64,000 bases of DNA from Nostocoides sp. F2B08 (GTDB taxonomy: Bacteria > Actinomycetota > Actinomycetes > Actinomycetales > Dermatophilaceae): assembly GCF_009184895.1 (NCBI RefSeq), contig NZ_WESE01000009.1, positions 124,001 to 188,000 of the forward strand, in the 5' to 3' direction. Positions 24,169-32,974 of the stretch are shown piece after piece (the first letter of the stretch is position 1; the number at the start of each line of letters is the position of its first letter). A program made the position numbers and the translations under genes. Below the pieces are notes generated by a model, which had not been told where the DNA came from, ran no database searches, and saw nothing but the letters and a program-made list of their open reading frames with translations.

Positions 24169-26769
24169 CTAGCGCAGCTCCTTCTCGAGCGCGGCCAGCT
24201 GCGCTTCCCGCAGCGTGGCCCATGCGCCCTCGCTCGACAGCTGGGCGAGTCGTTCGGCCACGGTCGAGAGGGACAGCTCTTCGACGGACCCGTCGTCGGC
24301 GGTGAGGTAGTCGCGGGAGTACCCACCCCGGACGACGACGCCCGGAATGCCGCGCACGACTCCCTCGAGGAGGGCCGACGACGAGACCGACACGGACATG
24401 AACAGCGGATTGTCCAGGGCGATGCGATTGGGATGGGCCAGCACGCGGGACCAGCCCGCGGTGCGACCCACCACGGTGTCCAGCCACTGCTCGTGCTCGC
24501 CGGTCAGTCCGCGCGGCTTGAAGTACACCCGGATCAGTCCCTCGTCGACGAGGGGGGCCATCGCGGTGAAGAGGTCACGGTAGGTCTGCTCGTGGGCGGC
24601 GATGTCGAGGATCGGCAGGTTGCGCAGCTTGGGTCGACCCCCGATGACGACGACCGAGAGGGGCTCCCCCGGCTGCCAGGGGACGATGGAATCGGGTCGC
24701 CGCAACATCAGGTGCGGCGCCTGTCCGACGGTTGCGTCGGGCAGGCGCTCGCGCCATCGCGCTGCGCCGGAGCGGGTCACCGCCCGCACGGAGTCGATCA
24801 TCGTCGGGTCGTGGAACCGGACGTGGACCGGGTTGGTGGAGTGCGGCCAGACGTGCACCGTTCCCCCGCGACGCTTGACCCGAGAGGCCAACAGCGTCGG
24901 TTCCGCATACACGTAGTCGCCTATGTGGATCTCGTCGACCCCGTGCTCTGAGAGGAAGTCGTCGGCCTTGCCGAGGTACTCGCGGAAGTAGGGCAGCAGG
25001 GCCCTAGCGAGCAGGTCGAACCAGTCACCCTGCGGGAGTCGAGCGTGCAACAGCCGGACCTCGGCCATCGCCGTGGCCTTGAGCAACGAGTCGTCCGGCT
25101 GCACGTCGATGGCCGTCAGCGTGCCCGACGATCGCACCCACCACCGACGTGGGTGCAGGTCGATGGCGAAGTCCGGGAGGACGTCGGCGTGCGGGTGCAG
25201 CTCGGCGTGCACCGGGAAGTCGAATCCCTGCCGCACCGACCGGTCGTACGCCAGTCCCTTGATCACCGAGCCGGAGTTGACCACGATGGCCGGCGCGATC
25301 ATCTCGAGGACCCCGGAGACCGAGCGGAGGCCGGCGGGGACGAGCACCCGAGCGGTCCGCGGTGCCTCCTCGAGCGTCCGGAACTGCGGTCGCAGTCCTC
25401 CGGCCTGGGGAGTGAAGACGAGGGTCGCGGTCAGGTCCCCGGTCAGGCGGGACCGGCGCCGCGGGCGGCGCTGGGTCGGGAACCGGACCAGGAAGACGTT
25501 GCAGCCGAGGCGCCGCAGGGCCGCGTAGAGGTAGACCTGCTGGAAGCGGCTCGACGCATAGCTGCTGAGGTAGGAGATCTTCATGCTGGGCAGCTCGACG
25601 AAGACCGGCCCCCCATCTCCGGTGGCGACGATCTCCTCCGCGATCCGGTCCGCCGGCAGCTTCAGACACAGCTCGTTCTTGACGAAGTGGAAGACGGCTC
25701 TGGCCAAGGTCTCGTCGGAGATCCCGAGGCCCTCGGCGCGGGTGCGGGCGAACTCCAGCGCTGTCTCCCAGGCCTGCTCGGAGAGCAGGTCGGTGTCGGC
25801 GAAGCCTTCGGGCCAACGGTCCCGGTCCGCCAGCCGCAGTGCCTCCTCGGCGATCCGGCGCTCGTCCCAGTAGTCGGCCGAACGGATGACGAAGTCCGCG
25901 CCGCTGAGATGGGCCACGTCGAGGATCCTCACGTGATCGGCATCCGGAACCTCGTGGCCGAGGTCGGCGACCACATCCGTGGCGGACTCCATCTCGGACG
26001 CGACATCCCGGCCGGTCCGGGTGGCGCCGGCCTCGGTGAACCGTTCGCGGAGCTCGCCGACCGTGCCGAGGTCGCCGATCCTCGCGAGCGCGTCGACGAC
26101 GCACAGGGCCATCTCCCGGTCGTTCGGGTGATCGCGGAGCGCGAGCCGGCTCAGCTCACCGAGCTCTGCGGTCATGTCGGCGTTGACGAGGGTGGACAGC
26201 AGCCGCGCATACGTCTCCGGCTTCGGCGACTGACCGGCCTGGGCCCACCAGCGGTCCCAATCCGAGACGATGTGGGACCACGAGACCTCATACCAGTCGA
26301 GATCGTTCCCCCTCACCGGAAAGGCGGGTGCCCGGCGGACCGTGACGCCGCGGCGACGCTTGTCGTTCGACATCGCGAAACGCTGCCAGTTGACGAGCGC
26401 CCGCGGATAGTCCCGTTCGTGCATCGCCCACTCGGCGAGCAGGCGAGCGATCGCGTCGCTCCAGGGCATCCTCCGACCCGCCTGCTCGAGAACGGCCCGA
26501 GCGGTCGCCTGGTCGCCGAGGTGGGCATGGCTGACGCTCAGCCGCAGGTAGATCCGCGGTGAGAACCGCAGTCGCGGATCCCTGTCGAGGCCCGCGACCA
26601 GGTCCACGACGTCCTGCCACCGACCCTCGACGAAGGCCCGGTCCACCTCGGCCCGCTGACTCAGCAGACTCCTGTTGACCGTCCGGTAGGCGAAGGACGC
26701 CACCCTCCGGAGCCTGGGGTCGCGCAGGACGACCTTGCGGACGGCGACGAGGGCATCCCCCCTGGGCAA
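24169..26769 (-). CDS. Large TPR-containing, capsule-type GT-B-like protein
   Basis: 866 residues. The N-terminal ~330 residues are helical, with tetratricopeptide-like pairs (IYLRLSVSHAHLGDQATARAVLEQAG). From about 390, a GT-B-like region follows with SSYASSRFQQVYLYAALRRLG, VHVWPHSTNPVHVR and VSVSSSALLEGVVRGIPGVVVRGG. The last resembles the Ser-Ser donor motif of capsule and sialyl-type transferases. The start appears to be TTG (26767-26769), because no ATG or GTG lies in frame nearby; a GGAGG in the end of pseI is about 11 bases upstream. The exact transferase activity is unknown. Confidence 0.6.
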   Translation of the reverse strand: MPRGDALVAVRKVVLRDPRLRRVASFAYRTVNRSLLSQRAEVDRAFVEGRWQDVVDLVAGLDRDPRLRFSPRIYLRLSVSHAHLGDQATARAVLEQAGRRMPWSDAIARLLAEWAMHERDYPRALVNWQRFAMSNDKRRRGVTVRRAPAFPVRGNDLDWYEVSWSHIVSDWDRWWAQAGQSPKPETYARLLSTLVNADMTAELGELSRLALRDHPNDREMALCVVDALARIGDLGTVGELRERFTEAGATRTGRDVASEMESATDVVADLGHEVPDADHVRILDVAHLSGADFVIRSADYWDERRIAEEALRLADRDRWPEGFADTDLLSEQAWETALEFARTRAEGLGISDETLARAVFHFVKNELCLKLPADRIAEEIVATGDGGPVFVELPSMKISYLSSYASSRFQQVYLYAALRRLGCNVFLVRFPTQRRPRRRSRLTGDLTATLVFTPQAGGLRPQFRTLEEAPRTARVLVPAGLRSVSGVLEMIAPAIVVNSGSVIKGLAYDRSVRQGFDFPVHAELHPHADVLPDFAIDLHPRRWWVRSSGTLTAIDVQPDDSLLKATAMAEVRLLHARLPQGDWFDLLARALLPYFREYLGKADDFLSEHGVDEIHIGDYVYAEPTLLASRVKRRGGTVHVWPHSTNPVHVRFHDPTMIDSVRAVTRSGAARWRERLPDATVGQAPHLMLRRPDSIVPWQPGEPLSVVVIGGRPKLRNLPILDIAAHEQTYRDLFTAMAPLVDEGLIRVYFKPRGLTGEHEQWLDTVVGRTAGWSRVLAHPNRIALDNPLFMSVSVSSSALLEGVVRGIPGVVVRGGYSRDYLTADDGSVEELSLSTVAERLAQLSSEGAWATLREAQLAALEKELR

Positions 26770-26772
26770 ACC

Positions 26773-27831
26773 TCAGGCCTCCGGTTCGGCGTCGATCAAG
26801 TCCCAGGAGACAGGGGTTCCGCGGGAGACGTCGGTCCGGGTCCGTGACCCGAGGACGCGCTCGTAGTACTTGGGCGAGAGGCCCTTGCCCGGCCGGATCC
26901 GACGGACCTGCGAAGCGGTCAGGGTCGTCCCCGCGGGGACGTCCTCGACGAAGTAGAGCGAGCGTCGACGCAGCAGCGCGCCGGCCTCACCCGCCACGGG
27001 ACCGTAGTGCACCTCCCCCAAAGCCTGATGGGCCCGCTCGGACTCCGTCACGAGCGCCGCCAGCTCGTGCGGCTCGAGCGAGAAGGCCGCGTCGACACCC
27101 CCACCCGCTCGGGAGAGGGTGACGTGCTTCTCGACGATGACCGCTCCCATCGCGATCGCAGCGAGGGGCACCCCGATGCCCATCGTGTGATCGGACAGCC
27201 CGACCTCGCACCCGAAGCGCTCCCGCATGTCCGGGATCGTGCGCACGTGGGACTGGGTCGGATCGGCAGGGTAGCTCGCTGTGCACTTCAGGATCGCCAG
27301 CTGCGTGCACCCCGCCGACCGGGCCGCGTCGACCGCCGCCGCGACCTCGTCCTCGGTGGCCAGGCCGGTCGAGATGATCAGGGGCAGGCCGGTGGCCGCT
27401 GAGTAGCGAATGAGCGGCAGGTCGACGTTCTCGAGAGAGGCGATCTTCAGGGCGGGCACGCCGAGGTCGACGAGGAAGTCGACGGCCTCCTCGCTGAACG
27501 GAGAGCTGAAACACGCCAACCCTCGCTCCGCGGCCCGCGCGAAGATCGGTGCATGCCAGTCCCAGGGCGTGTGGGCCTCCTCGTAGAGGTCGTGCAGACG
27601 TCGTCCGACCCAGAGCGAGTCGGGGTTGCTGATGACGAAGTCCGGGTGATCGATGTCGAGTGTCATCGAGTCGGCCGTGAACGTCTGCAGCTTGACGGCG
27701 TCGGCCCCGGCCTCGGCGGCGGCATCCACGATCTGGAGGGCGGTCTCGAGTGAGCCGTCGTGGTTGCCGGACATCTCGGCGATGATGTAGGGCCTCTCGG
27801 CCAGTCCGATGGGTCGGTTCGCGATCCTCAT
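26773..27831 (-). CDS. pseI: Pseudaminic acid synthase (NeuB family)
   Basis: 352 residues. It condenses phosphoenolpyruvate with 2,4-diacetamido-2,4,6-trideoxy-altrose to give pseudaminic acid. Residues 1-~270 form the NeuB TIM barrel: IAEMSGNHDGS, the ADAVKLQTFTADSMTLD motif characteristic of PseI rather than sialic acid synthase, IKCT-like ILKCTASYPA, and GLSDHTMGIG. The C-terminal SAF antifreeze-like domain starts near 285 (RRSLYFVEDVPAG) and ends GTPV. The ATG overlaps the epimerase stop (ATGA at 27828-27831). Confidence 0.92.
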   Translation of the reverse strand: MRIANRPIGLAERPYIIAEMSGNHDGSLETALQIVDAAAEAGADAVKLQTFTADSMTLDIDHPDFVISNPDSLWVGRRLHDLYEEAHTPWDWHAPIFARAAERGLACFSSPFSEEAVDFLVDLGVPALKIASLENVDLPLIRYSAATGLPLIISTGLATEDEVAAAVDAARSAGCTQLAILKCTASYPADPTQSHVRTIPDMRERFGCEVGLSDHTMGIGVPLAAIAMGAVIVEKHVTLSRAGGGVDAAFSLEPHELAALVTESERAHQALGEVHYGPVAGEAGALLRRRSLYFVEDVPAGTTLTASQVRRIRPGKGLSPKYYERVLGSRTRTDVSRGTPVSWDLIDAEPEA

Positions 27832-28712
27832 CGCGACTCCTCCTTCTGTTGCATGGCCTCGGTGATGATATCGGGCATCGACCACTTCGGCTCCCACGGC
27901 AGCACCTCGCGACGGTGGGTGGGATCCAGTGCATAGACGCTCAGGTCGTCATGGTCGACCGGCACGTGCCGGACCGCCTCCGGGCCCAGACCTGCGGATT
28001 CGGCCACCTGCCCGGCGATCTCGGCGACCGTCATCGGACCGACCCCTCCCACGTTCACCGGCGTCCACGGCCCACGGTGCTGAAGGGCGCTGATCACGGC
28101 CTCGACGACGTCGTCGACATGGACCACCTCGCGCACCGCCGCGCCGCTGCCGCGGACCGTCAGGCGTCCCGTCTCCCGCGCCTGTCGGATGAAGGTGTTG
28201 ATCACTCCGAGTCCCGGATGGTCACCACCGGTGACCTGGGCGACCCGCAGGCTCAGAGCCGACGTCCCGGTCCCGGCCGTCCGAAAGCGGACGACGTCCT
28301 CGGCCCAGAGCTTGCTCAGCCCGTATGCGGTGTCGGGCCGCGCGTCCCGGTCCTCGACCGCCGGGGTCGTCAGGTCGGACGGGTAGACGAGACGGCTGGA
28401 GGCATGGACGACGACCTCCACGTGGTCCTCGACCGCGGCAGCGAGCGCCCGGTCGGTCAGCACCACGTTGGGCTCGAGGTAGGCCTCAACGGGGGCCGCG
28501 ACATCGTCCACGAGGCGACCGGCCAGATGAACCAGTGCCTGCGTCCCGACCATGAGCTCGGCGAGCGTGCCCTCCCGGCCGTCGAGCAGGTCACGGAACC
28601 GCCCGGTCTCACCGGCCCGGGAGAGCGCTACGACGGACGTGCCCTCGCCCTGGAGGCGGGCCACGACCCGACGTCCGATGTATCCCGAGGCTCCGGTGAC
28701 CGCGACCGCCAC
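27828..28712 (-). CDS. NAD-dependent epimerase/dehydratase (extended SDR)
   Basis: 294 residues from a GTG at 28710-28712, one base after the upstream stop. It shows the Rossmann GASGYIG motif at the N-terminus, the catalytic YGLSK (Y-x3-K), and a late VREVVHVDDVVEAV segment typical of NAD-dependent sugar-nucleotide epimerases or reductases. Its substrate is probably a sugar nucleotide used by this operon, or a step that modifies the nonulosonic acid. No standard Pse step needs it. Confidence 0.8.
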   Translation of the reverse strand: MAVAVTGASGYIGRRVVARLQGEGTSVVALSRAGETGRFRDLLDGREGTLAELMVGTQALVHLAGRLVDDVAAPVEAYLEPNVVLTDRALAAAVEDHVEVVVHASSRLVYPSDLTTPAVEDRDARPDTAYGLSKLWAEDVVRFRTAGTGTSALSLRVAQVTGGDHPGLGVINTFIRQARETGRLTVRGSGAAVREVVHVDDVVEAVISALQHRGPWTPVNVGGVGPMTVAEIAGQVAESAGLGPEAVRHVPVDHDDLSVYALDPTHRREVLPWEPKWSMPDIITEAMQQKEESR

Positions 28713-28713
28713 G

Positions 28714-29832
28714 TCAGAACCCGCGGTAGATCTCGTACCCGAAGCGGGCGACGACGTCGTTGGTGCGGCGTGGGCGCTCACCGCGGGGCACCTGCAGATC
28801 GACGAAGAGGGCGTCCGGTGTCGCCGTCGCCGCGAGGTACTCGTCGGTGGCGAGCACATCGGGTGAGTCGAGGAAGAACCGCAGGGTCATGGGCTCCGCC
28901 GCGGGCTCTTCCGGAATGTCGGGCCATGGGTCCCCGAGCAGCCGGCCCAGGACCGCGTCGAGGAAGTCGAAGCCGGTCGTCATCTTGATGAGCCGCCACA
29001 TGTGGCAGCCGTCGAGGCGCGAGGCGATCTCGATGATCCGGGGACCGTCGCTGGTGACGATCGTCTGGAAGTAGAGCGGGCCGTCGGTGACACCGAGGGC
29101 AGCCACACACTGCGCCACGAGCTCGCGCAGGCTGTCGTGGGCGCCCTGGGTGGCCGGCGCGAGCGGAATCGCATGCGACTCGGCGACCCCCACCATGGGG
29201 CCGTCCCACACGTAGCGGTCCGACGGCAGGAAGAACCGGACCTCGCCGTCGTCGACGAAGACGTGGATGGACACCTCCGGACCCTGGAGCACCTCCTCGA
29301 CGATGACCTCGCCGCTGCGGGTCGCACTGCGCGCCTCGGCGAGGGCCGCCTGCAGCTGCGCACGATCCGAGACGACGGAGATCCCTCGTTGTCCCTGTGA
29401 GTCCACGGGCTTGACGAACGCGGGGAACACCGCCCAGTCGTTCGCGTCGTCCGCGGGACCGACCCTCAGGTGGGCCACCGGGCTCAGACTGGCGGCATCG
29501 AGGCGTTCACGGGTCAGCGTCTTGCTGCGGAGCACCTCGGTCAGTTCACTGGAGTGGAAGTGCGGCAGACCCAGGGCTTCGCTGACACCGACCACGGTCG
29601 GCATCGCGATGTCGGAGCCGACCGAGTAGACCAGCTGCGCATCGATGCTCTCCGCCAGGTCTCGCACGGCGGAGACGTCGGTGATGTCCACCTCCCAGAA
29701 GCGGTCGGCGGCGGTCACGCCCGGGCCGACCCGCTGGTGTCCGCAGGCGTGCACCTCGAGCCCGCGCTGCTTGAGCGCATCGATGGCATCCACCTGTCCG
29801 GGAAGGGTCCCCAGGATCAATGCTCGCGTCAT
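28714..29832 (-). CDS. ATP-grasp ligase (CarB-like)
   Basis: 372 residues. It follows the ATP-grasp plan: an N-terminal Rossmann-like domain (ALILGTLPGQVDAIDALKQRG), a linker LRSKTLTRERL, then the grasp with FVKPVDSQGQRGI (Lys for ATP), EVIVEEVLQGPEVS and PRIIEIASRLDG (metal Glu/Asn-type site). ATP-grasp enzymes join a carboxylate to an amine or thiol. In a Pse operon whose acetyltransferase looks incomplete, it may acylate an amino-sugar or a nonulosonic acid. That is inference. The ATG at 29832 has GAGGG about 9 bases upstream. Confidence 0.8.
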   Translation of the reverse strand: MTRALILGTLPGQVDAIDALKQRGLEVHACGHQRVGPGVTAADRFWEVDITDVSAVRDLAESIDAQLVYSVGSDIAMPTVVGVSEALGLPHFHSSELTEVLRSKTLTRERLDAASLSPVAHLRVGPADDANDWAVFPAFVKPVDSQGQRGISVVSDRAQLQAALAEARSATRSGEVIVEEVLQGPEVSIHVFVDDGEVRFFLPSDRYVWDGPMVGVAESHAIPLAPATQGAHDSLRELVAQCVAALGVTDGPLYFQTIVTSDGPRIIEIASRLDGCHMWRLIKMTTGFDFLDAVLGRLLGDPWPDIPEEPAAEPMTLRFFLDSPDVLATDEYLAATATPDALFVDLQVPRGERPRRTNDVVARFGYEIYRGF

Positions 29833-29859
29833 GTGCACCACCCTCTCAGTTCGCCCGCG

Positions 29860-31143
29860 TCATGAGACGTAGGAATCCAGCACCCTGCCCGAACCACCCG
29901 GGCCGCCGACGACACCGACCGGGACACCGGCCAGCTCGACGATCTGCACAGCACCGCTCGCCTGCGTGCCGAACCACTCATCGCGTCGACGCCACGCCGT
30001 GACGCCCTCATCGTCGCCTATCCCGGCGCCACCGGCCGTGACGAAGGCGGCGGCGTCCTGTGGAAGGGCATCGCGCATGGACAGCTCGCCGGAGTGCGGG
30101 GGGACGACGGCGAAGCCGACCCGGACAGCACCGTAGCCGTCCACCAGGGCGGGGATGTCCATGGGGCCGTCGTCGAGGTAGTCGCGGAGGGCGGAGCGGT
30201 AGATGTCCACGGTCGCATCGGCGGCCGTCCCGATCCATCGGGTGAGACCGGCCTCGTGCAAGGCCCGGGTCACTCCCGACTGGCCCTCGCCCACCGTCGT
30301 CACGAGCGCCGGAACGCCGAGACGGAGTCGCTCCCAGGTCGCGGTGCCACTCGCGCCCAGGGCCAGGTCGGCTCGCGCGTACAGCGGCGCGAGGCTCGGC
30401 AGCTCGACGTGCAGCCGGGCCCCCCGCCGCGCGGTCGCCGCGACCAGATCCTCCGTGACCGCGGCCGCCGAGCCCACCACGACGTCGACCTCCGCGCCCT
30501 GCATGACATCGAGGGCGTCCACGGCCCTCGCCGACTGGCCCCCTGCGTCCGTGCCGCCGTACGACACCACCACCCGCCGGGGCGGGTGCACGACGGGACC
30601 GTGCTCCCGGCCGCACAGATAGTCGGACTGGAGCAGCGCATACCGTGGGCCGAGGAGCAGGTCGGTCGAAGGGTCGACGAGCTCCCGGTAGCGCTGTGAG
30701 GTGTGCGAGCCGTACCAGTTGTGGTCGACGAGGACATCCGCCCGATGGGCGCGGTTGGCCAGGTCGTCGATGACGACGAGTCGTCCGCCGCGCTCGGCCG
30801 CGACGGACTCCCACGCCGCGTCGAGCCGGTAGTGGTCGACCACCACGGCGTCCCAGCCCCGTCCCACCAGGTCGAACACGAGGCGGACGTCGGCCTCCTG
30901 CCGCTCGGCGGGCCAGACGCGGCCGATGGCGTTCTCGCCGGCATCGCCGGCGGGGAGGGCCACCTGGTGGGCACCGGCAGCCGTGATCATCGCCTCGACG
31001 TGCCCTCCCTGTGCCCGGGTCGCCACCGTGACGTGCACCCCGCGGCTCGTCAGCGTGCGCACGACCGCGAGCGACCGGACCAGGTGACCGTGACCGATCC
31101 CCATCCCCGCATCGACACGCACCAGAACACGGGGCTCAGCCAT
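29860..31143 (-). CDS. pseG: PseG nucleotidase fused to a truncated GNAT (PseH-like) domain
   Basis: 427 residues. Residues 1-~340 match PseG, the hydrolase that removes UDP from the 2,4-diacetamido-trideoxy-altrose intermediate. They show GIGHGHLVRS at 15-20 and on, VVVSYGGTDAGGQS, and a LALGASGTATWERLRLGVPAL donor site. A PseH-like GNAT acetyltransferase then begins (ELSMRDALPQDAAAF ... WFGTQ ... VELAGVPVGVV). It stops after ~80 residues, before the acetyl-CoA loop (R/Q-x-x-G-x-G/A). Only 27 bases separate the stop from the next gene, so the missing half is not simply frameshifted. The start was chosen at ATG 31143; ATG 31149 is equally possible. It overlaps pseF by 8 bases. Confidence 0.85.
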   Translation of the reverse strand: MAEPRVLVRVDAGMGIGHGHLVRSLAVVRTLTSRGVHVTVATRAQGGHVEAMITAAGAHQVALPAGDAGENAIGRVWPAERQEADVRLVFDLVGRGWDAVVVDHYRLDAAWESVAAERGGRLVVIDDLANRAHRADVLVDHNWYGSHTSQRYRELVDPSTDLLLGPRYALLQSDYLCGREHGPVVHPPRRVVVSYGGTDAGGQSARAVDALDVMQGAEVDVVVGSAAAVTEDLVAATARRGARLHVELPSLAPLYARADLALGASGTATWERLRLGVPALVTTVGEGQSGVTRALHEAGLTRWIGTAADATVDIYRSALRDYLDDGPMDIPALVDGYGAVRVGFAVVPPHSGELSMRDALPQDAAAFVTAGGAGIGDDEGVTAWRRRDEWFGTQASGAVQIVELAGVPVGVVGGPGGSGRVLDSYVS

Positions 31144-31825
31144 CGACATCCGCCCGGAACAGCCGTTCGGCTCGCACCCAGTCCTCAGGAGTGTCGATGT
31201 CGACTGCTCGCCAGGACTCCATGACGTAGGCCCTCGTGCGGGCCGTGGCGACAGGGGTATCGGTTCTCCAGGCGCGGACCGTGCCCCAGTACATCTGGCC
31301 GAGATCGTGGTAGGCCGGCACGAGGTCCTGGGACCGCACGGAGAGGTAGGACGCATCGTCGACCTCGACGAGACCGTCCGGTCGAACGCGCAGAGCGCGC
31401 TCGATCGGCGCCGGGAACTCCGCCACGGTCATGACGAAGTCGACCGTGGCGGGCTCGAGCAGGCGCTCCGCCTCGACGACGTCCCGTGGCTTGACCATGA
31501 CCGCCGTGGCGTAGCACACCCCCAGACGGACATCGGCGTCCAGCCCGAGCTCGGCGATCGCGTGCTGGATCACCGGGCGGGCACCCGTGTACGCGTCGGC
31601 GAGCTCGGCCGGGCGCACGAACGGGACGTTCGCCCCGGCCGCTCGCGCAGTGTCCGCGATCTCCGCATCGTCGGTCGAGACGACGACCTCGTCCACCACA
31701 CCACTGGCCACCACGGTGTCGATCACGCGGCTGATGGCCGGTCGGCCCAGGAACTCCCGGACGTTCTTGCGGGGAACTCGGGTGCTGCCACCCCGCGCGG
31801 GAATCAGGACGACGCGATTCCCCAC
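31136..31825 (-). CDS. pseF: Pseudaminic acid cytidylyltransferase
   Basis: 229 residues. It activates pseudaminic acid as the CMP sugar. The N-terminal nucleotide loop PARGGSTRVPRKN is the hallmark of CMP-nonulosonate synthetases. VVVSTDDAEIADTAR and the late DIDTPEDWVRAE match the PseF branch. It starts with GTG, three bases after the pseC stop, and its own stop overlaps the pseG start. Confidence 0.92.
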   Translation of the reverse strand: MGNRVVLIPARGGSTRVPRKNVREFLGRPAISRVIDTVVASGVVDEVVVSTDDAEIADTARAAGANVPFVRPAELADAYTGARPVIQHAIAELGLDADVRLGVCYATAVMVKPRDVVEAERLLEPATVDFVMTVAEFPAPIERALRVRPDGLVEVDDASYLSVRSQDLVPAYHDLGQMYWGTVRAWRTDTPVATARTRAYVMESWRAVDIDTPEDWVRAERLFRADVDG

Positions 31826-31828
31826 CTG

Positions 31829-32974
31829 TCAGCCTCGGAGGGCGGCACTCAGGGTCGCGACCACGTGGTCCTGCTGGGCTTCGGTGAGCCCGGGCCACAT
31901 CGGCAGGGAGAGCAGGCCGGAGTAGACCGCCTCGGCCTGCGGGCACAGGCCCTCGGGATAGCCGAGGTCGCGGTAGTACGAGTTGAGGTAGACCGGGCGG
32001 TAGTGCACGTTGACGCCGATCCCCGCGTCCCGCATCCGGGCGAAGACCCGCGCCCGAGCCTTGCTCGCGTCGGGTGTGGTGATACGCACGGGGTACAGGT
32101 GCCAGGCACTCACGCGCCCGTCGGGGACGACCTGGGTCTGGACCTCGGGCATGCCGGCGAAGGCCTCGTCGTAGCGCTTGGCGATCTGGCGGCGCCGGTC
32201 GAGCCACTCCGGCTGCTTGTGCAGCTGGCTCAACCCAAGGGCACAGGCGGTGTCTGGCAGCCGGTAGTTGTAGCCGAGCTCGCGCTGGTCGTACTCCCAG
32301 GTCCCCTCCGACTCACGCGCCCGGAAGTCGTTGGCGATGCCGTGGCCGCGCAGGCTCTTGAGGCGCGCGGCTCGCTCGGCCGTCGTGGTCGTCACCATGC
32401 CGCCCTCGGCGGTGGTGAGGTGCTTCACCGGATGGAACGAGAAGCACGTGAAGTCCGCGATCGAGCCCACGGGACGCGCGTCGATGGTGGCGCCGGGGGC
32501 GTGTGCCGCGTCCTCGATGAGGACCAGGCCGTGGGTGTCGGCGAGCTCGCGAAGCGCCGGCCAGTCACACGGGGCCCCCGCGTAGTCGACCCCGACGATC
32601 GCCCTGGTGCGGTCGGTGATCAGCCCACGGACCGCATCGACGTCGATGAGCCACGTGTCGGGGTCGACGTCGGCGAACACGACCGTCGCGCCGACGTAGC
32701 GCGCGGCGTTGGCACTGGCCACGAAGGTCAGAGCGGGGACGATCACCTCGTCCCCCGGGCCGAGGTCGGCCGCCAGCGCCGACAGGTGCAGCGCCGCGGT
32801 GCCCGAGGACACCGCGACGGCGTGCGGCGCCTCGACGAAGGCGGCGAACTCCTCCTCGAAGGTCACGACCGTCGGCCCGGTGGTGAGCCAGTCGCCCCGG
32901 AGGACGCCGATGACGGCCGCGACGTCGTCGTCCTCGATGATCTGACGCCCGTAGGGGATGAACTCACCGCTCAC
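31829..32974 (-). CDS. pseC: UDP-4-amino-4,6-dideoxy-altrosamine aminotransferase
   Basis: A 381-residue PLP enzyme of the DegT/DnrJ/EryC1 family, second step of pseudaminic acid synthesis. The PLP lysine is Lys184 in FHPVKHLTTAEGG. The cofactor phosphate loop SSGTAALHLS and ALTFVASANAARYVGA agree with PseC. The GTG start overlaps the pseB stop (GTGA). The order pseB-pseC-pseF-pseG then pseI is that of a dedicated Pse cluster. Confidence 0.92.
   Translation of the reverse strand: MSGEFIPYGRQIIEDDDVAAVIGVLRGDWLTTGPTVVTFEEEFAAFVEAPHAVAVSSGTAALHLSALAADLGPGDEVIVPALTFVASANAARYVGATVVFADVDPDTWLIDVDAVRGLITDRTRAIVGVDYAGAPCDWPALRELADTHGLVLIEDAAHAPGATIDARPVGSIADFTCFSFHPVKHLTTAEGGMVTTTTAERAARLKSLRGHGIANDFRARESEGTWEYDQRELGYNYRLPDTACALGLSQLHKQPEWLDRRRQIAKRYDEAFAGMPEVQTQVVPDGRVSAWHLYPVRITTPDASKARARVFARMRDAGIGVNVHYRPVYLNSYYRDLGYPEGLCPQAEAVYSGLLSLPMWPGLTEAQQDHVVATLSAALRG

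Noticed and set aside
29833-29862. Frameshift that would restore the rest of the GNAT domain of PseG
   Set aside because: Only 27 bases separate the PseG stop from the next start, far too few to hold the missing ~70 residues in any frame.
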